From positions 237,829 through 301,828 of the forward strand of contig NW_027137017.1 of NCBI RefSeq assembly GCF_040869045.1: DNA of 64,000 bases, read 5' to 3'. A program made the translations under genes and the position numbers. Position 1 is the stretch's first letter; every line of letters begins with the position of its first letter. This DNA is from Eurosta solidaginis (lineage: Eukaryota; Arthropoda; Insecta; Diptera; Tephritidae). The notes under the pieces were generated by a model that was not told the DNA's origin, did not search any database, and was given only the letters and a program-made list of their open reading frames with translations. Positions 40,301 to 54,165 of this stretch are shown in pieces.

Positions 40301-43300
40301 AGCTTTAGCTTTAACTTTAACTTTAACTTTAACTTTAAATTTAACTTTAACTTTAGCTTTAACTTTAACTTTAACTTTAACTTTAAATTTAACTTTAACT
40401 TTAACTTTAACTTTAACTTTCACTTTAACTTTATTTTTAACTTTAACATTCACTTTAACTTTAACTTTTCTTTAACTTTAACTTTAACTTTAAATTTAAC
40501 TTTAACTTTAACTTTAACAACTTTAACTTTAACTTTAACTTTAGCTTTAACTTTAACTTTAACTTTAACTTTAACTTTAACTTTCACTTTAACTTTAACT
40601 TTATTTTTAACTTTAACATTCACTTTAACTCTAAGTTTTCTTTAACTTTAACTTAAACTTGAACTTTAACTTTAACTTTAACTTTCACTTTAACTTTAAC
40701 TTTAGCTTTAACTTTAACTTTAATTTTAGCTTTCACTTTAACTTTATTTTTAACTTTAACTTTTCTTTAACTTTAACTTTAACTTGAACTTTAACTTTAA
40801 CTTTAACAACTTTAACTTTAATTTTAGCTTTAACTTTAACTTTAACTTTGGCTTTAACTTTAACTTTAACTTTAACTTTAACTTTAACTTCAACTTTAAC
40901 TTTCACTTTAACTTTAACTTTATTTTTAACTTCAACTTTAACTTTAACTTTAACTTTAGCTTTAACTTTAACTTTAACTTTAATTTTAGCTTTAACTTTA
41001 ACTTTAACTTTAAATTTAACTTTAACTTTAACTTTCACTTTAACTTTAACTTTATTTTTAACTTTAACATTCACTTTAACTTTAACTTTTCTTTAACTTT
41101 AACTTTAACTTTAACTTGAACTTTAACTTTAACTTTAACTTTAGCTTTAACTTTAACTTTAACTTTAACTTTAACTTTAACTTTAGCTTTAACTTTAACT
41201 TTTATTTTAACTTTAACTTTAACTTTAACCTCAGCTTTAAATTTAACTTTAACTTTAACTTTCACTTTTACTTTCACTTTAACTTTAACTTTATTTTTAA
41301 CTTTAACTTTAACTTTCGCTTTAACTTTAACATTCACTTTAACTTTAACTTTAATTTTAACTTTAACTTTGACTTTAACTTTAACTTTAACTTTAATTTT
41401 AACTTTAACTTTAACTTTAACTTTAAATTTAACTTTAACTTTAACTTTAACAACTTTAACTTTAACTTTAGCTTTAACTTTAACTTTAACTTTAACTTTA
41501 ACTTCAACGTTAACTTTAACTTTAACTTTAACTTTAACTTTAAATTTAACTTTAACTTTAACTTTAACTTTAACTTTAACTTTAACAACTTTAACTTTAC
41601 TTTAACTTTAGCTTTAACTATAACTTTAACTTTAACTTTGGCTTTAACTTTAACTTTAACTTTAACTTTAACTTTAACTTTAACTTTAACTTTAACTTTA
41701 ACTTTAACTTTAACTTTAACTTTAACTTTAACTTTAACTTTAACTTTAACTTTAACTTTAACTTTAACTTTAACTTTAACTTTAACTTTAACTTTAACTT
41801 TAACTTTAACTTTAACTTTAACTTTAACTTTAACTTTAACTTTAACTTTAACTTTAACTTTAACTTCAACTTTAACTTTAACTTTAACTTTCACTTTAAC
41901 TTTAACTTTATTTTTAACTTTAACTTTAACTTTAACCTTAACAACTTTAACTTTAACTTTAACTTTAGCTTTAACTATAACTTTAACTTTAACTTTGGCT
42001 TTAACTTTAACTTTAACTTTAACTTTAACTTTAACCTTAACTTTAACTTTAACTTTCATTTTAACTTTATCTTTATTTTTAACTTTAACTTTAACTTTAA
42101 CTTTCGCTTTAACTTTAACATTCACTTTAACTTTAACTTTAACTTTAACTTTAACTTTAGCTTTAACTTTAACTTTAACTTTAAATTTAACTTTAACTTT
42201 AGCTTTAATTTTAACTTTAACTTTAACTTTAAATTTAACTTTAACTTTAACTTTAACTTTCACTTTAACTTTAACTTTATTTTTAACTTTAACATTCACT
42301 TTAACTTTAACTTTTCTTTAACTTTAACTTTAAATTTAACTTTAACTTTCACTTTAACTTTAACTTTAATTTTAACTTTAACTTTAACTTTAACTTTAAC
42401 TTTAACTTTAACCTTAACTTTAACTTTAACTTTAACTTTCATTTTAACTTTATCTTTATTTTTAACTTTAACTTTAACTTTCGCTTTAACTTTAACATTC
42501 ACTTTAACTTTAACTTTAACTTTAACTTTAGCTTTAACTTTAACTTTAACTTTAAATTTAACTTTAACTTTAGCTTTATCTTTAACTTTAACTTTAACAA
42601 CTTTAACTTTAACTTTAGCTTTAACTTTAACTTTAACTTTAACTTTAACTTTAACTTTCACTTTAACTTTAACTTTATTTTTAACTTTAACATTCACTTT
42701 AACTCTAAGTTTTCTTTAACTTTAACTTTAACTTTAACTTTAACTTTAACTTTAACTTTAGCTTTAACTTTAACTTTAACTTTAATTTTAGCTTTCACTT
42801 TAACTTTATTTTTAACTTTAACTTTTCTTTAACTTTAACTTTAACTTTAACTTGAACTTTAACTTTAACTTTAACTTTAACTTTAACTTTATTTTTAACT
42901 TCAACTTTAACTTTAACTTTCACTTTAACTTTAACTTTAACTTTCACTTTAACTTTATTTTTAACTTTAACTTTTCTTTAACTTTAACTTTAACTTGAAC
43001 TTTAACTTTAACTTTAACTTTAGCTTTAACTTTAACTTTAACTTTAACTTTAACTTTAACTTTAACTTTAACTTCAACGTTAACTTTAACTTTAACTTTA
43101 ACTTTAACTTTAAATTTAACTTTAACTTTAACTTTCACTTTAATTTTAACTTTATTTTTAACTTTAGCATTCACTTTAACTTTAACTTTTCTTTAACTTT
43201 AACTTTAACTTTAAATTTAACTTTAACTTTAACTTTAACTTTAACTTTAACTTTAACTTTAACTTTCACTTTAACTTTAACTTTATTTTTAACTTTAACA

Positions 43301-45738
43301 TTCACTTTAACTTTAACTTTTCTTTAACTTTAACTTTAACTTTAACTTTAACTTTAACTTTAACTTGAACTTTAACTTTAACTTTAGCTTTAACTTTAAC
43401 TTTAACTTTAGCTTTAGCTTTAACTTTAACTTTAATTTTAACTTTAACTTTAACTTTAACCTTAGCTTTAAATTTAACTTTAACTTTAACTTTCACTTTT
43501 ACTTTCACTTTAACTTTAACTTTATTTTTAACTTTAACTTTAACTTTCGCTTTAACTTTAACATTCACTTTAACTTTAACTTTAACTTTAATTTTAACTT
43601 TAACTTTGACTTTAACTTTAACTTTAATTTTAACTTTAACTTTAGCTTTAACTTTAACTTTAACTTTAACTTTAAATTTAACTTTAACTTTAACTTTAAC
43701 TTTCACTTTAACTTTAACCTTATTTTTAACTTTAACATTCACTTTAACTTTAACTTTTCTTTAACTTTAACTTTAACTTTAAATTTAACTTTAACTTTCA
43801 CTTTAACTTTAATTTTAACTTTAACTTTAACTTTAACTTTAACTTTAACTTTAACTTTAACCTTAACTTTAACTTTAACTATAACTTTCATTTTAACTTT
43901 ATCTTTATTTTTAACTTTATTTTTAACTTTAACATTCACTTTAACTTTAACTTTTCTTTAACTTTAACTTTAAATTTAACTTTAACTTTAACAACTTTAA
44001 CTTTAACTTTAACTTTAGCTTTAACTTTAACTTTCACTTTAATTTTAACTTTATTTTTAACTTTAACATTCACTTTAACTTTAACTTTTCTTTAACTTTA
44101 ACTTTAACTTTAAATTTAACTTTAACTTTAACTTTAATTTTCACTTTAACTTTAACTTTATTTTTAACTTTAACATTCACTTTAACTTTAACTTTTCTTT
44201 AACTTTAACTTTAACTTTAACTTTAACTTTAACTTTAACTTGAACTTTAACTTTAACTTTAACTTTAACTTTAGCTTTAACTTTAACTTTAACTTTAACT
44301 TTAGCTTTAACTTTAACTTTAATTTTAACTTTAACTTTAACTTTAACCTTAGCTTTAAATTTAACTTTAACTTTAACTTTCACTTTTACTTTCACTTTAA
44401 CTTTAACTTTAACTTTATTTTTAACTTTAACTTTAACTTTCGCTTTAACTTTAACATTCACTTTAACTTTAACTTTAATTTTAACTTTAACTTTGACTTT
44501 AACTTTAACTTTAATTTTAACTTTAACTTTAACTTTAAATTTAACTTTAACTTTAACTTTAACAACTTTAACTTTAACTTTAACTTTAGCTTTAACTTTA
44601 ACTTTAACTTTAACTTTAACTTTAACTTTAACTTTAACTTTAACTTCAACGTTAACTTTAACTTTAACTTTAACTTTAACTTTAACTTTAACTTTAAATT
44701 TAACTTTAACTTTAACTTTAACTTTAACAACTTTAACTTTAACTTTAGCTTTAACTATAACTTTATCTTTAACTTTGGCTTTAACTTTAACTTTAACTTT
44801 AACTTTAACTTTAACTTTAACTTTAACTTTAACTTTAACTTTAACTTTAACTTTAACTTTAACTTTAACTTTAACTTTAACTTTAACTTTAACTTTAACT
44901 TTAACTTTAACTTTAACTTTAACTTTAACTTTAACTTTAACTTTAACTTTAACTTTAACTTTAACTTTAACTTTAACTTTAACTTTAACTTTAACTTTAA
45001 CTTTAACTTTAACTTTAACTTTAACTTTAACTTTAACTTTAACTTTAACTTTAACTTTAACTTTAACTTTAACTTTAACTTTAACTTTCACTTTAACTTT
45101 AACTTTATTTTTAAATTTAACTTTAACTTTAACCTTAACAACTTTAACTTTAACTTTAGCTTTAACTTTAACTTTAACTTTAACTTTAACAACTTTAACT
45201 TTAACTTTAGCTTTAACTTTAACTTTAACTTTAACTTTGGCTTTAACTTTAACTTTAACTTTAACTTTAACTTTAACTTTAACTTTAACTTTAACTTTAA
45301 CTTTAACTTTAACTTTAACTTTAACTTTAACTTTAACTTTAACTTTAACTTTAACTTTAACTTTAACTTTAATTTTCACTTTAACTTTAACTTTATTTTT
45401 AACTTCAACTTTAACTTTCACTTTAACTTTAACTTTATTTTAACTTTAACTTTAACTTTAACTTTAACTTTAACTTTAACTTTAACTTTAACTTTAACTT
45501 TAACTTTAACTTTAACTTTAACTTTAACTTTCATTTTAACTTTATCTTTATTTTTAACTTTAACATTCACTTTAACTCTAAGTTTTCTTTAACTTTAACT
45601 TTAACTTTCACTTTAACTTTAACTTTATTTTTAACTTTAACATTCACTTTAACTCTAAGTTTTCTTTAACTTTAACTTTAACTTGAACTTTAACTTTAAC
45701 TTTAGCTTTAACTTTAACTTTAACTTTAATTTTAGCTT
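37312..45738 (+). repeat. ~8.4 kb higher-order repeat, copy 1
   Basis: Markers in this block recur about 8.4 kb later with near-constant offsets: 37321 and 45748 (8427), 38094 and 46527 (8433), 40733 and 49178 (8445), 42296 and 50705 (8409), 44177 and 52592 (8415). All offsets differ by multiples of six. Private variants shared with copy 2 include AAGTTTAATTTT near 38411 and the AATGTAAC variant near 38026. A TTTTACTTT variant near 39190 is absent from copy 2. Internally the unit holds two related sub-blocks, at about 38094-39830 and 44177-45440. Confidence 0.82.
45549..45672 (+). repeat. 77-base local tandem duplication at the 8.4 kb unit border
   Basis: The segment containing ATTTTT, AACATT-CACTTT and the CTCTAAGTTTTCTTT junction occurs twice in a row, with CATTCAC at 45564 and 45641. 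The offset of 77 is not a multiple of six. It is present once at the equivalent place near 37215. Confidence 0.7.
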
Positions 45739-48700
45739 TCACTTTAACTTTATTTTTAACTTTAACTTTTCTTTAACTTTAACTTGAACTTTAACTTTAA
45801 CAACTTTAACTTTAATTTTAGCTTTAACTTTAACTTTAACTTTGGCTTTAACTTTAACTTTAACTTTAACTTTAACTTTAACTTTAACTTCAACTTTAAC
45901 TTTCACTTTAACTTTAACTTTATTTTTAACTTCAACTTTAACTTTAACTTTCACTTTAACTTTAACTTTAACTTTAACTTTCATTTTAACTTTATTTTTA
46001 ACTTTAACTTTTCTTTAACTTTAACTTTAACTTTAACTTGAACTTTAACTTTAACTTTAACTTTAACTTTAGCTTTAACTTTAACTTTAACTTTAACTTT
46101 AACTTTAACTTTAACTTTAGCTTTAACTTTAACTTTAACTTTAACTTTAACTTTAAATTTAACTTTAACTTTAACTTTAACTTTCACTTTAACTTTAACT
46201 TTATTTTTAACTTTAACATTCACTTTAACTTTAACTTTTCTTTAACTTTAACTTTAACTTTAAATTTAACTTAAACTTTAACAACTTTAACTTTAACTTT
46301 AACTTTAGCTTTAACTTTAACTTTCACTTTAATTTTAACTTTATTTTTAACTTTAACATTCACTTTAACTTTAATTTTTCTTTAACTTTAACTTTAACTT
46401 TAACTTTAGCTTTAACTTTAACTTTAACTTTAATTTTAGCTTTAACTTTAACTTTAAATGTAACTTTAACTTTAACTTTAACTTTTACTTTCACTTTAAC
46501 TTTAACTTTATTTTTAACTTTAACATTCACTTTAACTTTAACTTTTCTTTAACTTTAACTTTAACTTTAACTTTAACTTGAACTTTAACTTTAACTTTAA
46601 CTTTAGCTTTAACTTTAACTTTAACTTTAACTTTAGCTTTAACTTTAACTTTAATTTTAACTTTAACTTTAACTTTAACCTTAGCTTTAAATTTAACTTT
46701 AACTTTAACTTTCACTTTTACTTTCACTTTAACTTTAACTTTAACTTTATTTTTAACTTTAACTTTAACTTTCGCTTTAACTTTAACATTCACTTTAACT
46801 TTAACTTTAACTTTAATTTTAACTTTAACTTTGACTTTAACTTTAAGTTTAATTTTAACTTTAACTTTAACTTTAAATTTAACTTTAACTTTAACAACTT
46901 TAACTTTAACTTTAACTTTAGCTTTAACTTTAACTTTAACTTTAACTTTAACTTTAACTTTAACTTTAACTTTAACTTTAACTTTAACTTTAACTTCAAC
47001 TTTATCTTTAACTTTAACTTTAAATTTAACTTTAACTTTAACTTTAACTTTAACTTTAACTTTAACAACTTTAACTTTAACTTTAGCTTTAACTATAACT
47101 TTAACTTTAACTTTGGCTTTAACTTTAACTTTAACTTTATCTTTAATTTTAACTTTAACTTTAACTTTAACTTTAACTTTAACTTTAACTTTAACTTTAA
47201 CTTTAACTTTAACAACTTTAACTTTAACTTTAACTTTAGCTTTAACTATAACTTTAACTTTAACTTTGGCTTTAACTTTAACTTTAACTTTAACTTTAAC
47301 TTTAACTTTAACTTTAACTTTAACTTTAACTTTAACTTTAACTTTAACTTTAACTTTAACTTTAACTTTAACTTTAACTTTAACTTTAACTTTAACTTTA
47401 ACTTTAACTTTAACTTTAACTTTAACTTTAACTTTAACTTTAACTTTAACTTTAACTTTAACTTTAACTTTAACTTTAACTTTAACTTTAACTTTATTTT
47501 TAAATTTAACTTTAACTTTAACCTTAACAACTTTAACTTTAACTTTAGCTTTAACTTTAACTTTAACTTTAACTTTAACAACTTTAACTTTAACTTTAGC
47601 TTTAACTTTAACTTTAACTTTAACTTTGGCTTTAACTTTAACTTTAACTTTAACTTTAACTTTAACTTTAACTTTAACTTTAACTTTAACTTTAACTTTA
47701 ACTTTAACTTTAACTTTAACTTTAACTTTAACTTTAACTTTAACTTTAACTTTAACTTTAACTTTAACTTTAACTTTAACTTTAACTTTAACTTTAACTT
47801 TAACTTTAACTTTAACTTTAACTTTAACTTTAACTTTAACTTTAACTTTAACTTTAACTTTAACTTTAACTTTAACTTTAACTTTAACTTTAACTTTAAC
47901 TTTCACTTTAACTTTAACTTTATTTTTAAATTTAACTTTAACTTTAACCTTAACAACTTTAACTTTAACTTTAGCTTTAACTTTAACTTTAACTTTAACT
48001 TTAACAACTTTAACTTTAACTTTAGCTTTAACTTTAACTTTAACTTTAACTTTGGCTTTAACTTTAACTTTAACTTTAACTTTAACTTTAACTTTAACTT
48101 TAACTTTAACTTTAACTTTAACTTTAACTTTAACTTTAACTTTAACTTTAACTTTAACTTTAACTTTAACTTTAATTTTCACTTTAACTTTAACTTTATT
48201 TTTAACTTCAACTTTAACTTTCACTTTAACTTTAACTTTATTTTAACTTTAACTTTAACTTTAACTTTAACTTTAACTTTAACTTTAACTTTAACTTTAA
48301 CTTTAACTTTAACTTTAACTTTAACTTTAACTTTAACTTTCATTTTAACTTTATCTTTATTTTTAACTTTAACTTTAACTTTAACTTTCGCTTTAACTTT
48401 AACTTTAACTTTAACTTTAACTTTAACAACTTTAACTTTAACTTTAATTTTAACTTTAACTTTGGCTTTAACTTTAACTTTAACTTTAACTTTAACTTTA
48501 ACTTTAATTTTAACTTTAATTTTCACTTTAACTTTAACTTTATTTTTAACTTCAACTTTAACTTTCACTTTAACTTTAACTTTAATTTTAACTTTAACTT
48601 TAACTTTAACTTTAACTTTAACTTTAACTTTAACTTTAACTTTAACCTTAACTTTAACTTTAACTTTCATTTTAACTTTATCTTTATTTTTAACTTTAAC

Positions 48701-51700
48701 TTTCGCTTTAACTTTAACATTCACTTTAACTTTAACTTTAACTTTAGCTTTAGCTTTAACTTTAACTTTAACTTTAACTTTAAATTTAACTTTAACTTTA
48801 GCTTTAACTTTAACTTTAACTTTAACTTTAAATTTAACTTTAACTTTAACTTTAACTTTAACTTTCACTTTAACTTTATTTTTAACTTTAACATTCACTT
48901 TAACTTTAACTTTTCTTTAACTTTAACTTTAACTTTAAATTTAACTTTAACTTTAACTTTAACAACTTTAACTTTAACTTTAACTTTAGCTTTAACTTTA
49001 ACTTTAACTTTAACTTTAACTTTAACTTTCACTTTAACTTTAACTTTATTTTTAACTTTAACATTCACTTTAACTCTAAGTTTTCTTTAACTTTAACTTA
49101 AACTTGAACTTTAACTTTAACTTTAACTTTCACTTTAACTTTAACTTTAGCTTTAACTTTAACTTTAATTTTAGCTTTCACTTTAACTTTATTTTTAACT
49201 TTAACTTTTCTTTAACTTTAACTTTAACTTGAACTTTAACTTTAACTTTAACAACTTTAACTTTAATTTTAGCTTTAACTTTAACTTTAACTTTGGCTTT
49301 AACTTTAACTTTAACTTTAACTTTAACTTTAACTTCAACTTTAACTTTCACTTTAACTTTAACTTTATTTTTAACTTCAACTTTAACTTTAACTTTAACT
49401 TTAGCTTTAACTTTAACTTTAACTTTAATTTTAGCTTTAACTTTAACTTTAACTTTAAATTTAACTTTAACTTTAACTTTCACTTTAACTTTAACTTTAT
49501 TTTTAACTTTAACATTCACTTTAACTTTAACTTTTCTTTAACTTTAACTTTAACTTTAACTTGAACTTTAACTTTAACTTTAACTTTAGCTTTAACTTTA
49601 ACTTTAACTTTAACTTTAACTTTAACTTTAGCTTTAACTTTAACTTTTATTTTAACTTTAACTTTAACTTTAACCTCAGCTTTAAATTTAACTTTAACTT
49701 TAACTTTCACTTTTACTTTCACTTTAACTTTAACTTTATTTTTAACTTTAACTTTAACTTTCGCTTTAACTTTAACATTCACTTTAACTTTAACTTTAAT
49801 TTTAACTTTAACTTTGACTTTAACTTTAACTTTAACTTTAATTTTAACTTTAACTTTAACTTTAACTTTAAATTTAACTTTAACTTTAACTTTAACAACT
49901 TTAACTTTAACTTTAGCTTTAACTTTAACTTTAACTTTAACTTTAACTTCAACGTTAACTTTAACTTTAACTTTAACTTTAACTTTAAATTTAACTTTAA
50001 CTTTAACTTTAACTTTAACTTTAACTTTAACAACTTTAACTTTACTTTAACTTTAGCTTTAACTATAACTTTAACTTTAACTTTGGCTTTAACTTTAACT
50101 TTAACTTTAACTTTAACTTTAACTTTAACTTTAACTTTAACTTTAACTTTAACTTTAACTTTAACTTTAACTTTAACTTTAACTTTAACTTTAACTTTAA
50201 CTTTAACTTTAACTTTAACTTTAACTTTAACTTTAACTTTAACTTTAACTTTAACTTTAACTTTAACTTTAACTTTAACTTTAACTTCAACTTTAACTTT
50301 AACTTTAACTTTCACTTTAACTTTAACTTTATTTTTAACTTTAACTTTAACTTTAACCTTAACAACTTTAACTTTAACTTTAACTTTAGCTTTAACTATA
50401 ACTTTAACTTTAACTTTGGCTTTAACTTTAACTTTAACTTTAACTTTAACTTTAACCTTAACTTTAACTTTAACTTTCATTTTAACTTTATCTTTATTTT
50501 TAACTTTAACTTTAACTTTAACTTTCGCTTTAACTTTAACATTCACTTTAACTTTAACTTTAACTTTAACTTTAACTTTAGCTTTAACTTTAAATTTAAC
50601 TTTAACTTTAGCTTTAATTTTAACTTTAACTTTAACTTTAAATTTAACTTTAACTTTAACTTTAACTTTCACTTTAACTTTAACTTTATTTTTAACTTTA
50701 ACATTCACTTTAACTTTAACTTTTCTTTAACTTTAACTTTAAATTTAACTTTAACTTTCACTTTAACTTTAACTTTAATTTTAACTTTAACTTTAACTTT
50801 AACTTTAACTTTAACTTTAACCTTAACTTTAACTTTAACTTTAACTTTCATTTTAACTTTATCTTTATTTTTAACTTTAACTTTAACTTTCGCTTTAACT
50901 TTAACATTCACTTTAACTTTAACTTTAACTTTAACTTTAGCTTTAACTTTAACTTTAACTTTAAATTTAACTTTAACTTTAGCTTTATCTTTAACTTTAA
51001 CTTTAACAACTTTAACTTTAACTTTAGCTTTAACTTTAACTTTAACTTTAACTTTAACTTTAACTTTAACTTTCACTTTAACTTTAACTTTATTTTTAAC
51101 TTTAACATTCACTTTAACTCTAAGTTTTCTTTAACTTTAACTTTAACTTTAACTTTAACTTTAACTTTAACTTTAGCTTTAACTTTAACTTTAACTTTAA
51201 TTTTAGCTTTCACTTTAACTTTATTTTTAACTTTAACTTTTCTTTAACTTTAACTTTAACTTTAACTTGAACTTTAACTTTAACTTTAACTTTAACTTTA
51301 ACTTTAACTTTATTTTTAACTTCAACTTTAACTTTAACTTTCACTTTAACTTTAACTTTAACTTTCACTTTAACTTTATTTTTAACTTTAACTTTTCTTT
51401 AACTTTAACTTTAACTTGAACTTTAACTTTAACTTTAACTTTAGCTTTAACTTTAACTTTAACTTTAACTTTAACTTTAACTTTAACTTTAACTTCAACG
51501 TTAACTTTAACTTTAACTTTAACTTTAAATTTAACTTTAACTTTAACTTTCACTTTAATTTTAACTTTATTTTTAACTTTAGCATTCACTTTAACTTTAA
51601 CTTTTCTTTAACTTTAACTTTAACTTTAAATTTAACTTTAACTTTAACTTTAACTTTAACTTTAACTTTAACTTTAACTTTCACTTTAACTTTAACTTTA

Positions 51701-54165
51701 TTTTTAACTTTAACATTCACTTTAACTTTAACTTTTCTTTAACTTTAACTTTAACTTTAACTTTAACTTTAACTTTAACTTGAACTTTAACTTTAACTTT
51801 AGCTTTAACTTTAACTTTAACTTTAGCTTTAGCTTTAACTTTAACTTTAATTTTAACTTTAACTTTAACTTTAACCTTAGCTTTAAATTTAACTTTAACT
51901 TTAACTTTCACTTTTACTTTCACTTTAACTTTAACTTTATTTTTAACTTTAACTTTAACTTTCGCTTTAACTTTAACATTCACTTTAACTTTAACTTTAA
52001 CTTTAATTTTAACTTTAACTTTGACTTTAACTTTAACTTTAATTTTAACTTTAACTTTAGCTTTAACTTTAACTTTAACTTTAACTTTAAATTTAACTTT
52101 AACTTTAACTTTAACTTTCACTTTAACTTTAACCTTATTTTTAACTTTAACATTCACTTTAACTTTAACTTTTCTTTAACTTTAACTTTAACTTTAAATT
52201 TAACTTTAACTTTCACTTTAACTTTAATTTTAACTTTAACTTTAACTTTAACTTTAACTTTAACTTTAACTTTAACCTTAACTTTAACTTTAACTATAAC
52301 TTTCATTTTAACTTTATCTTTATTTTTAACTTTATTTTTAACTTTAACATTCACTTTAACTTTAACTTTTCTTTAACTTTAACTTTAAATTTAACTTTAA
52401 CTTTAACAACTTTAACTTTAACTTTAACTTTAGCTTTAACTTTAACTTTCACTTTAATTTTAACTTTATTTTTAACTTTAACATTCACTTTAACTTTAAC
52501 TTTTCTTTAACTTTAACTTTAACTTTAAATTTAACTTTAACTTTAACTTTAATTTTCACTTTAACTTTAACTTTATTTTTAACTTTAACATTCACTTTAA
52601 CTTTAACTTTTCTTTAACTTTAACTTTAACTTTAACTTTAACTTTAACTTTAACTTGAACTTTAACTTTAACTTTAACTTTAACTTTAGCTTTAACTTTA
52701 ACTTTAACTTTAACTTTAGCTTTAACTTTAACTTTAATTTTAACTTTAACTTTAACTTTAACCTTAGCTTTAAATTTAACTTTAACTTTAACTTTCACTT
52801 TTACTTTCACTTTAACTTTAACTTTAACTTTATTTTTAACTTTAACTTTAACTTTCGCTTTAACTTTAACATTCACTTTAACTTTAACTTTAATTTTAAC
52901 TTTAACTTTGACTTTAACTTTAACTTTAATTTTAACTTTAACTTTAACTTTAAATTTAACTTTAACTTTAACTTTAACAACTTTAACTTTAACTTTAACT
53001 TTAGCTTTAACTTTAACTTTAACTTTAACTTTAACTTTAACTTTAACTTTAACTTCAACGTTAACTTTAACTTTAACTTTAACTTTAACTTTAACTTTAA
53101 CTTTAAATTTAACTTTAACTTTAACTTTAACTTTAACAACTTTAACTTTAACTTTAGCTTTAACTATAACTTTATCTTTAACTTTGGCTTTAACTTTAAC
53201 TTTAACTTTAACTTTAACTTTAACTTTAACTTTAACTTTAACTTTAACTTTAACTTTAACTTTAACTTTAACTTTAACTTTAACTTTAACTTTAACTTTA
53301 ACTTTAACTTTAACTTTAACTTTAACTTTAACTTTAACTTTAACTTTAACTTTAACTTTAACTTTAACTTTAACTTTAACTTTAACTTTAACTTTAACTT
53401 TAACTTTAACTTTAACTTTAACTTTAACTTTAACTTTAACTTTAACTTTAACTTTAACTTTCACTTTAACTTTAACTTTATTTTTAAATTTAACTTTAAC
53501 TTTAACCTTAACAACTTTAACTTTAACTTTAGCTTTAACTTTAACTTTAACTTTAACTTTAACAACTTTAACTTTAACTTTAGCTTTAACTTTAACTTTA
53601 ACTTTAACTTTGGCTTTAACTTTAACTTTAACTTTAACTTTAACTTTAACTTTAACTTTAACTTTAACTTTAACTTTAACTTTAACTTTAACTTTAACTT
53701 TAACTTTAACTTTAACTTTAACTTTAACTTTAACTTTAATTTTCACTTTAACTTTAACTTTATTTTTAACTTCAACTTTAACTTTCACTTTAACTTTAAC
53801 TTTATTTTAACTTTAACTTTAACTTTAACTTTAACTTTAACTTTAACTTTAACTTTAACTTTAACTTTAACTTTAACTTTAACTTTAACTTTCATTTTAA
53901 CTTTATCTTTATTTTTAACTTTAACTTTAACTTTAACTTTCGCTTTAACTTTAACTTTAACTTTAACTTTAACTTTAACAACTTTAACTTTAACTTTAAT
54001 TTTAACTTTAACTTTGGCTTTAACTTTAACTTTAACTTTAACTTTAACTTTAACTTTAACTTTAATTTTAACTTTAATTTTCACTTTAACTTTAACTTTA
54101 TTTTTAACTTCAACTTTAACTTTCACTTTAACTTTAACTTTAATTTTAACTTTAACTTTAACTTT
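45739..54165 (+). repeat. ~8.4 kb higher-order repeat, copy 2
   Basis: It matches copy 1 marker for marker up to about 53790. There it continues into the CATTTT-ATCTTT-ATTTTT sub-block found inside the unit (near 48340 and 39900) instead of the junction seen at 45540. The last part is therefore a hybrid, as expected after unequal crossing-over between related sub-blocks (inference). The right edge is nominal. Confidence 0.75.
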
